DNA of 64,000 nucleotides from positions 992,001 to 1,056,000 of the forward strand of contig JAMZAV010000027.1 of assembly GCA_024449915.1 (NCBI GenBank), in the 5' to 3' direction. The number at the start of each line of letters is the position of its first letter. The stretch's first letter is position 1. This document shows, piece after piece, positions 1 through 12,497 of this stretch. The notes beneath the pieces were generated by a model. That model was not told the origin of the DNA. It ran no database searches and was given only the letters and a program-made list of their open reading frames with translations. The position numbers and the translations under genes are program-made. This stretch comes from Sweltsa coloradensis (Eukaryota > Arthropoda > Insecta > Plecoptera > Chloroperlidae).

Positions 1-747
1 GGAGAATTTATTATTGTAGTGGAATCCACACAGCAATTGCTGGTTGTAAAGTCTGTGTATTGATAAATTTAAACCTTATTATATGAGTTTCGGTTTGTTC
101 GACAAGTACATGATTCACAAACGAGCTAAGAATGCCCGTTTACCAAAACTGTCTACCATTATTGATTTTGGCCACAATCTTTTTAAATAGCAATGAAGAA
201 CTAGAAGCAATGCAAATTTGTATACATAGGTTTGTATTACGCCATGCGCTGTGCACGTGATTAATACGTTGGTTCGTCAACGTGGAAATAATTTATTAGT
301 TTGGCCACCAAACAGGTTTTGGCATACGTGATGAACGGGCCCCGCCAAGAAACACACATTCTTATTGAAATGTGATATGAATGCGATATTATCATCTAGC
401 TAACGAGGGCGTTGTGCTAAATCTTTGATACATTATGTCTTTGTTTTTTTCTAAATATCGTCAAATACACGTACGCATAACTTAGATTTTGTGTTCGAAA
501 TTTACTTGTGGAATTTGTTACCAGTTACTTGAGCGAGAACAGCTGAAGGTTTTGACTTTTCTTGTTTTTGCATAGTTTCTTGATGGTTTTATAGAAATTA
601 CCATGAAATTAAAAGCAAAGAATCTGATTGTTAGAAACATGTCAGTCTTCTTTTTCGGAAATATAATATCGAAATACGAATTGCACGTTTTAATTGGTTA
701 TTTCTCAATTGTTGAGAAGGACCTTTTCTTCCACGTCTAATTTCACA
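1..747. other. AT-rich DNA, no feature seen
   Basis: No reading frame, RNA gene or repeat could be supported here. Stops are frequent in all frames. Confidence 0.5.
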
Positions 748-903
748 TTTTATAGAAATCAATCCAGAAATTAAAAAATCCATCCCAGCGGGATATCGAA
801 CCCCGCGGTCTCCCGATTGCCCATACCCCGCTGGGATGGATTTGTAATTTCTGGATTGATTTCTATAAAATCAAATACACTTACGGGAGTGTTTCCCGAT
901 TAA
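748..903 (+). mobile_element. tRNA-derived SINE, head-to-head palindrome
   Basis: Positions 748-792 and 827-870 form an inverted repeat of about 44 bp arms. It surrounds a remnant of a tRNA head whose B-box (GGTTCGATATCC on the minus strand) lies at 793-805. The right half continues as a SINE body ending in a hairpin motif, GGGAGTGTTTCCC (885-897). The same body and hairpin occur on the minus strand at 10497-10636, next to a fuller tRNA-like head, and as 3' fragments near 30.5 and 60.5 kb. I infer two copies of one SINE family joined head to head, or one copy followed by an inverted duplication. Confidence 0.6.
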
Positions 904-1339
904 TAAAATTGAGAAATAATTTCACATTATTGTTATTATTTTTAAGTAAGACTTCATTTTTGTAAATAACAATTGGTGTATTTAGTGTGGGGACCATCTT
1001 ACAACATAAACACAAATTCAGTTAAACATCTTGATAGCTAATCGGCAATCTACAAAGGGCTCAAATACTAGGGCTTATTCTGTGTCAATAAGAGAACGTT
1101 TTCAATACTTAAAATTTATAGAAATTACCATGTCCATAACGTAAGAAAACTTGGGTTTATTATTAATGTTCCTAGTATTTTGAATTTCATTCATTGCAGT
1201 CATAATACATCCAGCCCCATAAAGCGAAATGAAAATGTAAATCAATTTCTGTAATTGAGTGGGCATAGACGTTTAAACACGCGTATAATTTGTATCTATC
1301 ACGACCCATCGTATATCATTCTTGATTAAAGGTTGGCAT
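904..1339. other. AT-rich DNA, no feature seen
   Basis: No supported gene or repeat between the SINE and the foldback element. Confidence 0.5.
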
Positions 1340-1341
1340 TA

Positions 1342-2444
1342 GTCCGGATGTTAAGAGACTTAACCTTGCATTTTTTGATACAAGCAAGGCACTTGGCACA
1401 TGTGTTCTAGGGACCATACCCTACTAATTTTGAGGTGGAGCCATCGTGATATCCCGTGCAGGGTCCCGTTATCGCATGTTGCCTACCCCTGCTGATTTGA
1501 AGGGTTGATTAGCAAAACAATTCGGTGTTTGGTGATAGAAACTTAAAATTTTTACCAAATAGGGTAACATTAGGCTTAACATACTGGCAACGGGGAATTG
1601 TGGATTTATTCATAGTTAAGGGATGATTGGGGTTTTAATTTTGGGGGTTGATCATTTCGATTAAAATTTTTACTGATGACACCCTTGGTTAATTGTTGGA
1701 TTTCTATGTTAAAGTACTTACTTAAATCTTCAAACAAAATGATGGTGAAAAAAAATCTGACTAGCGACCCCTAGATTTGTCATAATGACCTGTTGACATA
1801 ATGACCTGAGTAGTGACCTATTTGATAAATTGTTAAACATAGTCGTGTGACCACTCTATTTAAAGCTTAGATGAAGTAGAATAACATGAAATAATTTTCA
1901 ACATGCCACGTTGACCTGTGACCTTTATCGTCATTTATTTGACCTTTATAACTGTTTCAGCATGACTGCACGCATACTTATATAGCACATCCAAATGCAT
2001 GTGTGATTAACAAGTTGATTTAATAAATGAACTCAACATGTAAGTATATCAATATGATTTTAGGCTGCATTGCGAATGCTTTTTATTGTCGCGTTGATGG
2101 ATGAGCAGTTTTGTACCATTGAACCCTGTTTTACTATACTTTTACCTCGTCTTTTTTCAACGTGTTTACGTAGAATATGCCATTTTTAAAGGAGTACCAA
2201 GTTCCTGGTAAATCGTTATGGTAATAAACCATAAAAATAAATAATAGTAATTGCATTGTTAATGTTATCCTAATCCAAGGATGAATCGTGGCCAATCCGT
2301 GGTCCGTTTTTCAAATAACTGATCGCTAGTTGCTCATCAATGATGTGAAATTCAACAAGGAATTGGTTCAGGTCCGCTTTTATTGGAGTGAAATGAACGT
2401 TTTCTCTTATAATTTGACCAAAATGTGACTAGTTAGAATAAGTG
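1342..2444 (+). repeat. Left arm of the 2.83-kb foldback
   Basis: This arm is the imperfect inverted complement of 3053-4174, with scattered substitutions and small indels. Similarity stops at the motif AGAATAAGTG (ending near 2444), which marks the start of the spacer. Confidence 0.8.
2062..2106 (-). other. Embedded Helentron-like 3' terminus, left arm
   Basis: Read on the minus strand, this holds GCTCATCC, then ATCAACGCG, an A-rich loop and a decayed closing stem (GCATT). It mirrors 3391-3432 in the right arm. It resembles the subterminal repeat plus hairpin at the 3' end of the element at 53688-54252. Confidence 0.5.
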
Positions 2445-3052
2445 TAAGATAATAAGTGAAAGATGATGTCTAAGCGTAGCAGACTCTAGTTCGTTCTTGA
2501 GGAAGGGAGGAAAGACACTGTCTCCATAATCTTAGAATCTAATTGAGTGGCCGTAGGGAAGGGGGAGGGGGGCTTAACCCATCACGTATTTTTGCATCTA
2601 CAGGTGGTGCATATACTACAGAACCTTTTTGACTGGTATTCAAAACCAAAAGCATTTCATTAGATCCAATTTGGTACAAGATCTCAACGCCCCCAATACG
2701 TGACAAGGACGATGAGCTTGGTTGATTTTCATAAGCAAAGAATGCAGCCAGATCACCAGATCGATGCCAGCATGTAGCTATGTATAGTTTACTGAAGAGA
2801 ATCGCTCTTGAGGCTAGTCATTTTGGCCTTAGATTTAAGAACAAGAGGTCGACTGGCTGTGCTAAAGAGCAGAAATTTGTTTATTTTATGTGGTCCATAC
2901 AATTTTTAGCAAATGTACTCACTGCCACGCCACCAGCGAGCGAGAGAGTGCGCACTCTCGGAAAATGGTCCCAAAAAGTGTGCGATTCAAACATATGTCT
3001 TTTGTAGGTTTGTATTATTTATGTTATTGTTTATATTAACGTTACTACAGAT
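2445..3052 (+). other. Spacer of the foldback element
   Basis: Unique sequence between the arms. It holds a G-rich run near 2558-2572 and a short open frame at 2780-3007. The frame's product is basic, contains no domain I recognise, and is probably incidental. Confidence 0.45.
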
Positions 3053-4174
3053 CACTTATTCTAACTAGTCACATTTTGTCCAATCATAAGAGAAAACGTT
3101 CATTTCACTCCAATAAAAGCGGACCTGAACCCATTCCTTGTTGAATTTCACATCATTGATGAGCAACTAGCGATCAGTTATTTGAAAAACGGACCACTGA
3201 CTAGCCACGATTCACCCTTGGAATAGGACAACATCAACAACGCAATTAATATTATTTATTTTTTATAGTTTATTACCATAACGATTTACCAGGAACTTGG
3301 TACTCCTTTAAAAATGGCATATTCTACGTAAACACGTTGAAAAAAGACGAGGTAAAAGTATAGTAAAACAGGGTTCAATGGTACAAAACTGCTCATCCAT
3401 CAACGCGACAATAAAAAGCGTTTGCAATGCAGCCATATATCATATCATATTTGATATACTTACATGTTGAGTTCATTTATTAAATCAACTTGATAATAAC
3501 ACATGCATTTGGATGTGCTATATAAGTATACATTATGCAGTCATGCTGAAACAGTTATCAAGGTCAAATAAAGGACGATAAAGGTCACAGGTCAACGTGG
3601 CATGTTGAAAATTATTTCATGTTATTCTACTTCATCTAAGCTTTAAATAGAGTGGTCACACGACTATGTTTAACAATTTATCAAATAGGTCACTACTCAG
3701 GTCATTATGTCAACAGGTCATTATGACAAAATTAGGGGTCACTAGTCATATTTTTTACACCATCATTTTGTTTGAAGATTTAAGTAAGTACTTTAACATA
3801 GAAATCCAACAATTAACCAAGGGTGTCATCAGTAAAAATTTTAATCGAAATGATCAACCCCCAAAATTAAAACCCCAATCATCCCTTAACTATGAATAAA
3901 TCCACAATTCCCCGTTGCCAGTATGTTAAGCCTAATGTTACCCCTATTTGGTAAAAATTTCAAGTTTCTATCACCAAACACCGAATTGTTTTGCTAATCA
4001 ACCCTTCAAATCAGCAGGGGTAGGCAACATACGATAACGGGTCCCTGCACGGGATATCACGATGGCTCCACCTCAAAATTAGTAGGGTATGGTCCCTAGA
4101 ACACGTGTGCCAAGCGCCTTGCTTGTATCAAAAAATGCAAGGCATGCCCCATATATATCCTTTAACATCCGGAC
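3053..4174 (+). repeat. Right arm of the 2.83-kb foldback
   Basis: Imperfect inverted complement of 1342-2444, ending TTTAACATCCGGAC just before a TA. The frame at 3666-3899 is the arm read through and is not evidence of a gene. Confidence 0.8.
3391..3432 (+). other. Embedded Helentron-like 3' terminus, right arm
   Basis: GCTCATCC is followed by a hairpin with arms AACGC and GCGTT (3402-3422), then TGCAATGCAGCC. The order and sequence match the 3' end of 53688-54252. The left arm has the mirror copy. Confidence 0.55.
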
Positions 4175-4176
4175 TA

Positions 4177-5264
4177 CATAGAAGAACGAAGATCGTGTAT
4201 ACGACTACTCATTCATTCGATTTAGAAGGCTCTGTCATAAACTCTGTTCAAAAACCGTGTTAAAACATCCTGGGATCTTACGATATTTAGCTTTTGATTT
4301 TAAAGGTCACATGCGAGGAATGACTCGTCAGAATACCTATTTTTATCCTATGAATTCAAATCATTATATTAATATAATTTGTTCAAGTTTGCTTTGATTC
4401 AACTCTCATATTTTATCGATTTCTTTATTGATTGTATTGATATTGTTGTCTTCCTTTGTAAATCAGTTCTCATTACTAAATAGGATAGACGTGTTTAAAA
4501 AAATACTACTACCAAAGAATACACCCCTTATAGTTATTACATACCACAATGAACACAAAACCGCATATCTTTCTCGTTAAAATTACGTGGTTAATAATGT
4601 GTATAAATTTGAGATAAGTTGGCTTTTAATATTATTTCCGTAAAACATTTCAGAATTATTGTTCTACACCCGAAGCTATTTATAAAATATACAGTCTTCT
4701 ATTGTTGCATCTTCTACGTTTCCGCAACGGAAATAACGTGCAAGAAAAGCACTATTGACTTAAATTATTAATTCACTTGCGAGCGCCAACGTTTTACTGG
4801 AGTCTTCGTTTTTTTATTTATTTTTTATATTGTAGCATGGTTTAGTCCTATAACTTGAACTCTTATATCGATATAACAATGGTTGAAGTTTTTGCTTCTC
4901 AATAAAATACCTAAGTAGATTAGATAAAAAGCAAGATATTAAAACACTCCATCAGATTTCGATTGCTATTTTGCACCAACTCGTAGTTATGTTAAAAGTT
5001 GTAAGTATGTAATTTGTTACGTTGACACACGGGGATTTGTTAATAACTGTTCATTTTCAATTCAACTACTAGGATTATAAATATTCACCTGCTTTGAAAG
5101 CTTACCGTGGTATAATAGCAGCCCCAATCAGGACTGACTGAAAGTCGAAACTAACACCCATTGATGTTACAAATTGTAATTAATTTGATAGGCATTTCTG
5201 AAAAACCACCACACCATAACATTGGAACATTTCATTTCCAACGAATCAGAGGTTTTGTTGTACG
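4177..5264. other. AT-rich DNA with one short dispersed repeat
   Basis: No gene seen. Positions 4453-4491 are the inverted match of 14026-14063, a 38-base segment next to a TTTA microsatellite, possibly the tail of a retroelement. Confidence 0.4.
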
Positions 5265-5286
5265 CCCCCCACCCCCACCCCCCCCC
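5265..5286 (+). repeat. C-rich low-complexity run
   Basis: An almost pure C tract with two single A interruptions. Confidence 0.9.
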
Positions 5287-5603
5287 TTAAATACCAATAA
5301 TTTTAATTAATTGGAACCTTACACATTCTCGCATCACAGAACCATAACAACGTAACAGAAAGGCTCCGACGAGTACATCTCGCTTTTACTTCTCACTTTT
5401 ATATCCGGTCTCACTCATTCTCACATTCACTCAAACATGTACGTACTTGCATTCATCACTGTTGGCTGGCAACTACGTATAGAGTGATCAATATAATAAC
5501 CATTACGATATTAGGCAATTAATTATATGTATTTTCTCTTTAGCTATTTCCTCGCCAAAATATATATTTACTCTTGTACCTTCACATACGTCACGGATTC
5601 GTA

Positions 5604-5654
5604 TTCTGGAACTGTGCCTTCGCTTATCACCAAATAATGTATTACGTTCCAGAA
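5604..5654. promoter_or_regulatory. Inverted heat-shock-element-like motifs
   Basis: TTCTGGAAC (5604-5612) and its inverted complement GTTCCAGAA (5646-5654) each hold a TTCnnGAA pair, the core recognised by heat shock factor. The match could be chance. No gene is attached to it here. Confidence 0.2.
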
Positions 5655-5974
5655 GAACGCAACAAAAATACCATAAGTAAATAATGAGCACGAAAAGGAT
5701 ACAAAGAACTTATATTTTACTGTGTTATAACTATAACAATGTATTTTTACTGCTTACGTTTTATATTTGTGACCTATCGATATATCCAGTGCGTATATTG
5801 GAAAACTAAACATATAAGCATAATGGAACAACTTAATGATCAAACATTTCCATGCATAACCCTACTAAAATACGTTTTTGTTATCTAACATATCTGTGGG
5901 AAGCTCAGATTTATAGCAGAAATTCATATCGAAAAAATGTATAAATTTTACATTCAACTGAAGTGACTCGTCAT

Positions 5975-6205
5975 AAAAAAGCAACCCTTTCGATCTCTCG
6001 AATGGCTTTCACGGCATGCACCCTCGCTGGCACCCTCCCACGCATGCAGCAGTCCGTCTCCGTACCTCGGGCCACGGGAAGTACGTGCGCCCCGCGACTT
6101 CCTTGATGGCTGATTTTCATGTCGTAGTCGCGGACTTACACTTCCGGTCATGGCGTCGGCTTCCTTTGTGCCCCGTTCAACACGACAGCAATGCGATACA
6201 CAACC
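5975..6205. other. GC-rich, CpG-containing patch
   Basis: The base composition rises sharply against the AT-rich flanks, with many CG dinucleotides. Both strands stay open for about 64 codons (5954-6151 minus, 6016-6210 plus), as expected from composition alone, and neither product resembles a known protein. It may be a promoter or enhancer region or an isolated old exon. Direction is unknown. Confidence 0.3.
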
Positions 6206-9200
6206 TTTGAGGCAGAACTTTATTCTTAGTCAAGTTTACAAAAATATCTACGTTATCAATATCAGTCACGAAGTTATTGAACTTGTATTGTAATTGAAAA
6301 GTTTTAAATTTCGGTGAAACACGTCGTGGTTTCTAACTAACGGCCCAACGGAACGAATGAGCTGTGTGACATGAAGCAAATTAATGTCTTAATATTTGCC
6401 CACTTACTTTCATTCGGAATTGTTGTCATATGTATTACGTTCTTAGAAGAACAAATATTTGCATATACTCTATATTTATGTACTTGCTTTGACATAATTT
6501 GAATAGAGTTTTTTGCAGTCGAAGGCAAGGAAATATTGTCCAAATGTAATATTGTCAAACACAATGAATAGTTAAAATGCCACATAAATTCAGATTCTTG
6601 TCACGTTTCATTAAACCCACTCACACATTGGTGACAAGTGACATTATCATGATGTTACTGAAATTCCATTGTGACGGTTAAGAAGCAGTAAAACGTTTTT
6701 ATATTATGTCGCTCGTGGCGGCTTCAACATTTCAACAACGGAGAAACGAGGGGGCAAACTTGATTATCAGAGTGCTTTTCATTGTACGGTTTGATTATTT
6801 ATGACATATCATTTTATGCTTGTAGTTTGTAGATCGTAATAATATAATGGACGTGCGTTGTGAACATTTTTGATAAAATTCAATCGTTTATAACACGTTT
6901 TTGGAGGTAAAAATAGCGATTTTTGGAAAACAAGAAAGAACGTGGTTTTTCGTATGTCAATGTATCATCATCAAAAATCATTGTCATAAAATATAATTCT
7001 GTGGTTGGTGGCATGAAACAAGCAGCATTTTAATACATTTGGATTTATTTTGCTCAAAACTGTACATTTGGTGTGAAAATCGTTCTATGAGTAGTTCCTT
7101 TAAATTTAATAATAGGTCGTCTGGTAACTTGACGTCTAAGTGGTAATAAAATTTCTTCATGCAGATTTTATAGTTGGAGCTTTGATGGTAGTCGTGGTAT
7201 GAGTGGAGTCCATGAATAGAATTCCCGAGCGGCATTAAAGTCAGAAAATCACAGTAAAAACAACTTGTTACTTCACATTTGCTTTGGAGATCCCTCTTTG
7301 AAATAAAAAATCTGTTGTTATTTTGCATTGAGTCGGAGAGTGGGTCCAGCTGCCGCCCCCCCCCCCCCCCCCCAACAAGGCCTTTAGTTTAAAGAGGGCC
7401 GATCTAGCTCTGTGTAACCAAGCGGCTAATTACTTTAACATAAAGACGAGAATGTGTCTACATTCCGAGTTAAATGTGCAACCAAAAACTGTGACAGTTT
7501 ATCTCGTTAACTTAACAACCATCAACATCTCCCCCTTGTTTTTACAAAAAATAATTATCATGTCTGGTACAGTGTTTGAAACCGTTCTAAATGGAAACAC
7601 GAGGGTACTTTATTTGGAGTTCAACACATGAAGTATTCTTGTTCCTGTTGATGACATTTGTTCTACGTATACAACGCAAAATAATTTAATACAAAATCAA
7701 ATTTTGTATTAAGTACTTTAAATATCGCAGGTCAACGCACAACACACAACAACACATTGTGCATTGCAATAATTTAAAAAAAATACCATAATATGTACGC
7801 TAATAAAAATATAAAACTTTAAACGCATTTTGTTTTAGGCTGTAATGGTAATACGATGCAGTTATGACAAATGTTTAGTCCAGACACTAAATTGTGTTGA
7901 GTGGTTCTGACAAAAATACAAATGGATAGACAGTCACTTTTCTACATAAAGGAATATCTTTCAATAGAAAAAAATAGATATTTTAAGATTTCTCAAATCA
8001 CATGATGCCATGAACAATTCTTTTTGAAACTGATTATCTAAAAACTTTAACTGAAATATTTTTAATATACAAATATGTAATTTGAACTTACAAGTGCATT
8101 GTATGTATGTGATCGTTCAATTAATACGTTTCTAAAAAAATTGAAAAAATATCTAACTAATCCTAAACTTTCAAGTATCATGAACTGTCGTTAAAATGTG
8201 TTTAACCCCAAATAATTTGGCAAACGTATGTATTCAGAATAAATTATTCAATTTTATTTATTGCAATTTTTATTCTAATTACAATTAAGTAGGTTTATCA
8301 GTTAGCAACATTTAAATTGTACGTCAAGAGTGCATTTTGTTTGATATGTATAAAATGAGCGCTTGCCCAAAATATTGCAGACTCATACTCACTCAGAAAT
8401 ATGCATGCCAAGCTGATCTAGCTTCCTAACTTGCTGTTGTTGCACCTTGATGTATCACTCAGAACTGTGCATGTAAACCTGAAAAGCTCAGTCAAAACCT
8501 ACTTTCATGGAGATCTCTCTCAGGACACTCGTTACTCAGTAATGGAACTCTAAAAAAAACACCCTTTCATTCCACCCCAGCCAGTTGGTTTGTGCATTAG
8601 GTTTATATAGTTTCTCTCATCTGCCTTCACATAGCCAAATACCGACGACTCCATTTTAAAGCACTTTATGGCACTGTACGTGTCTGATTTGATAACCCAC
8701 CACTAATGATAGACTAGACATTGAGCGGCAGACTCTGAAATCAAGTCCCTAACAATCAGGAAGCTTTGACTCATGTGTCACACGCTGACCGAATCAAATG
8801 GGGAGAGTTGCGCTTTTTATCAAATGGGTGGCACCAACAATAACAGACTGCGTACATCTCTCTGTGTATGGATTTACATCGTGTTCAAGAAATATTCTTG
8901 GTTGGTTATGAACATAAATATAATTGAAAATGTATGTTCATGTTTGTTTTGTAAAGTACAAAAGTTTGGTATGTCACTCAGGTAAGCAAATAGTCCAAGA
9001 GAGCATGGAATAAAACGTTATTTTTGAGCAATTATTAGTTTGTAAAAATGCCCGTTACAGGTTACAGTTCATGAGTTACCTACCTCAGGTAACCTCAGAC
9101 CTTCTTCAGGTTATTAATGTGGTAATGAGAGTCTTCGGTTTGTTGAGAAGGAACTTCAATGGCAATTAGTAATAGGAATCATTCCTAGTATTTTGCTCTT

Positions 9201-10496
9201 GTATGATGATTGATGAAAAACTAAACAAATTTTCATTAAGAGGGTACGCTGAGCTTGGACCAACTCAAATGCGCGCAAACAGGTGTTGATGATTTCTGCT
9301 GAACGGTTGGTAATATCATTACCAAATTTTGAATGGATGTTAATAAAGTACTTTTATATTGATATCCGTAATTGGTTGCACAAAATAAGCGTTAAAGATC
9401 CATTGCGAGACATAAGTTCAAAACGTGAAAAAATGGGAAATCCAAAACATGGATTACAATTCTGGAAATTCCCACCAAACCGTTTATCTTACGATAAAAC
9501 CAAATTAACCAGCGCGTTCACATTGATTTAAACGTTGGGTTCCATTATGCAAATTTGAGTTTAAAAAATCTGTTCACTTGGAATAAATTCCCGAAGATGA
9601 CCAAAATTGAGTAAATTTTTGTGATTTCACTAAATTTTAATTCAAAATCAATGAATTAATTTAGGAATACGCGTAATGGATAACATAGATTTATTCTTTA
9701 TAAACGTTAGTGTGAAATTTGATAATGGTGTTATAAACCGTTTACCCAAAAAATCCAGAAAGCTGAGCGCTTTAACTCGCCTCCGTTCTAGCCTCAGCAT
9801 ACCCTCTTAAGGATTGCCGGTGGCTGGTATCGGACAGAAATCAAGCAGAATTTGAGCTTTTTGTTTAAGTGACATGCTACCTCTATATGTGTATATTCAA
9901 CATATTTTATTAACATGTAAACGTAATGAAAATATCTCTCCACGCCTGACAATTTGTGTTATCTCTAAAACTGATATAAGACTTGTTCTATAAGGTAAAA
10001 TGAAATTCGCTTATAAGCGATCGTAGCTTGTGATTTCATCCACCCACGTGGAGTGGATGTAACAGCCTTGCGAAAAGAAAAGCGTTATATAAATCAATAC
10101 ACTGTATCACTTTCCAGCACAGGCTACGATTTCTCGCTTTCGCATCTCCTGGCTGTTTAGTACTTTTCCTCAACAATCTTTCTACTGTAGATTCAAGCGC
10201 ATAGTCGTTTCTCGGAAGACTACCTTCCATTATTTCATTTCAATTTGCTCTTGACAGAATGTTTGTTTTGTTACCTTTTCAAATCGTTTCTTCTTTGTTC
10301 GTGTATCCCTCCATGGCGCTGCAGTATATATCGCTTTCTTTAATTTCCGGACAACGCTGAAAATGTCTACATTAAGACAAAAACTTTCCGTGAAGTAGAT
10401 CAATTATAATAACAATGAAATGTAATCGGGACCCTAGACCACGCATCAGAAATAATATCATAAAGATTGCGACATTGATTATGTTTCTCGATTTGG
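6206..10496. other. Long AT-rich stretch, no gene supported
   Basis: It contains a run of 18 C (7356-7373) and a small hairpin near 9081-9100. A 114-codon minus frame (6984-7328) shows no domain, signal or codon pattern that would support a gene. Confidence 0.5.
7356..7373 (+). repeat. Poly-C mononucleotide run
   Basis: Eighteen consecutive C bases. Confidence 0.95.
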
Positions 10497-10636
10497 ATAG
10501 TCGGGAAACACTCCCATAGGTGGAATTGTTGATATTTAATACAATCCAGAATAAAACAATCCATCCCGATCGGGGTACGAACCCAAGTCTCCCTCTTTCC
10601 GGGTGGACGCCTTAGCCAACTAGACCACCGAGACGG
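10497..10636 (-). mobile_element. tRNA-derived SINE
   Basis: On the minus strand the head (10636 to about 10562) can fold like a tRNA. The acceptor arms GTCTCGG and TCGGGAT pair with wobbles, the A-box-like stretch is GGTCTAGTTGGCTAAGG, and the T arm is TTGGG-TTCGTAC-CCCGA, which includes a good B-box. The anticodon position reads GGA, but position 33 is not T and the anticodon stem has a mismatch, so this is not a working tRNA. The body that follows ends in GGGAGTGTTTCCCGAC. The body and 3' hairpin recur at 748-903, 30496-30535 and 60463-60530, so this is a SINE family rather than a lone tRNA pseudogene. Confidence 0.7.
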
Positions 10637-11322
10637 TAACTATTTAACTTCTGTATTGTCGTTACATTAGAACTTGTCTTACCACATTCCATAATAGATT
10701 TTAATTCTGATAATGGTGGCTTTGATAACAAAATATATTTTAAAGTTAAATTGCACGGTTTACCCTTAACCCAAATCGGGGTTTATGTGCAACATTCATG
10801 CGTGTTCTCATAAAATGCTAACATTCCCGTCCTCATCTCTATCACAAAGTTGTTACGTGCATATTATGATTTAATGAGTTTTCCATCGAAATGTATAATT
10901 TGTATTTTTTTAAAGTAAACTAATATCATTTTTCTCCCCACTTAAATTTATTCAATAGATTAGGCAGATTTTTCGTTGACTGTGTAATGTATTATACTTC
11001 TTAAATTTTGATTGATTATACTCGCATTATAAACCCACCCTGAAATATATTTCTGAAAATTCTCGACCATTGCTTTCAATCTAGATTTGCAACAGGAAGT
11101 TTACGTTAAAATCTGTGCATTGGCACAATGCAACCTATTTGTTTACTTACTTCGTAAGATTTTTGTAAATCGTTTTTTTTTATCTGACGTTAAATAAATT
11201 AATTAATAAATTGAAAAAATGGGCATAAATTGATAAAATGCACGTTACAGACAATTAATACAATTACAATAGGCCTATGTCATCAACTAATATTTAGACT
11301 TTACGGTATTTCCATAGCTCAG
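10637..11322. other. AT-rich DNA, no feature seen
   Basis: No supported gene or repeat. Confidence 0.5.
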
Positions 11323-11720
11323 GGCCCGGATTCAGAAAGAGGAGTTAACCAAAAAACGGGGTAAAATTTATTAGAAAGCCGTACTTAACTCCCATTTCGA
11401 TGTCCACAAAAGGGAGTTACGCATTTTTCGTATTTAAAAATTCTCAAATTAAACCTCTGATATTTATTAGGATATCTAGGTGCCCGTTAGGGCGCCGCAG
11501 CCAAGCCGCGGTGCGCTACACACTCAAGCACCTTATACACCAAGCAGAGTTGGGGTGATTTCGAGGTGTTACCCAGCCGTCATGTAACGTGATGTGAACT
11601 TGAAAACTATCACAATCGAGGGGATTTAGGTACCTGACAACACATGCCAAATTTTATTGGGGTACGATTATTCCTTCTTGGTGAAAAAATGGCTTGAAAC
11701 ATGCTCAAAATCACTTTAAG

Positions 11721-11768
11721 GATGTTAGCTACTGCTACTGCCTACTACTGCCTACTACTGCTAACATC
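11721..11768 (+). repeat. Trinucleotide-like array inside a hairpin (copy A)
   Basis: GATGTTAGC (11721-11729) and GCTAACATC (11760-11768) flank a variable array of TAC/CTG-type units. The same arms flank a different-length array in copy B (48459-48509). Confidence 0.8.
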
Positions 11769-12236
11769 TAATACGTCGGCCCGCGATTCTGACCAGACGG
11801 GTGGGGCTACAATGTTCATATTTTACATGGACATTAAGGTTATAGAAATATAGTCTCTTTTGAAAAAAAAGTTGAAAAAGTTTGTTGGAAGGCTTCCAAA
11901 TAAAGGTTTTAAAATAAGCCTTAAACACTTGGCATATAATCAACAAGTAACCATAGTTACTTGACACTTGTTGACGGTATAAGCAGAGTTAGGCGGGAAA
12001 GTGCGATACGTAAACAAATGGCGGACATTTAAAATTTTTCTTCTTTGTGTGGAACGAGAAAAGGTGTCATTATACTCTCATAAAACAAATCAGAAACCGT
12101 CCCTGGCCTAGGCCCAGATGTAGAAAATTATTTATAATACAACAGTGTAGGTCTAAAGTTCCATTAGGCTATAGGACTAGATAAATAAATACTTACACTA
12201 CATGTTTGACAAGCCCTAGGCCTTTCTTAGCCAACC

Positions 12237-12497
12237 CTAGGCCAGCACAACCTTGTTTTGACACTTCCCGCACAAATAACTAGTTTTGATTACTACAAGC
12301 CTACCTAATGCAGATAAACAATGGTATGATAGTCCTAGGCTATTCCAAAATTTACGGCAATAATAAGCTTCTTCTTTACTTTTAATCAACTCACGCAATC
12401 TCCTGTCACTTTTAATAAAAATGTAAAACAAAAGATGGTGAAAATTTTCAATATTCTTCTGATTATCTGATGATTTACATGGCTGTGGGTCAAGGCC
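12237..12497 (-). pseudogene. Open frame conserved between repeat copies A and B
   Basis: A frame of roughly 85 codons without its own clear ATG. The product is basic and includes FIKSDRRLRELIK, then YYCRKFWNSLGLSYHCLSAL and a terminal YLCGKC. Copy B (47712-47999) encodes the same peptide with two replacements over the central part, and the frames drift apart by small indels near the C-terminus. No known family is recognised. It may be a remnant of a transposon-encoded protein or of a captured exon. Conservation alone could reflect recent copying rather than selection. Confidence 0.3.

Larger units (their letters stand above)
1340..4176. mobile_element. 2.83-kb foldback DNA element flanked by TA
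   Basis: The ends are GTCCGGATGTTAA at 1342 and its inverted complement ending at 4174. Both are directly flanked by TA (1340-1341 and 4175-4176), consistent with a two-base target duplication. Nearly the whole element is a pair of inverted arms of about 1.1 kb (1342-2444 and 3053-4174) around a unique spacer of about 0.6 kb. No transposase is visible. A 75-codon frame lies in the spacer (2780-3007) but resembles nothing I know. The TA duplication fits Tc1/mariner-type mobilisation of a non-autonomous element, but the superfamily is inference. Each arm carries an embedded Helentron-like 3' terminus. Confidence 0.75.

Noticed and set aside
6984..7328. 114-codon minus frame
   Set aside because: AT-rich composition, no recognisable motif, no gene context; length is compatible with chance in 64 kb.
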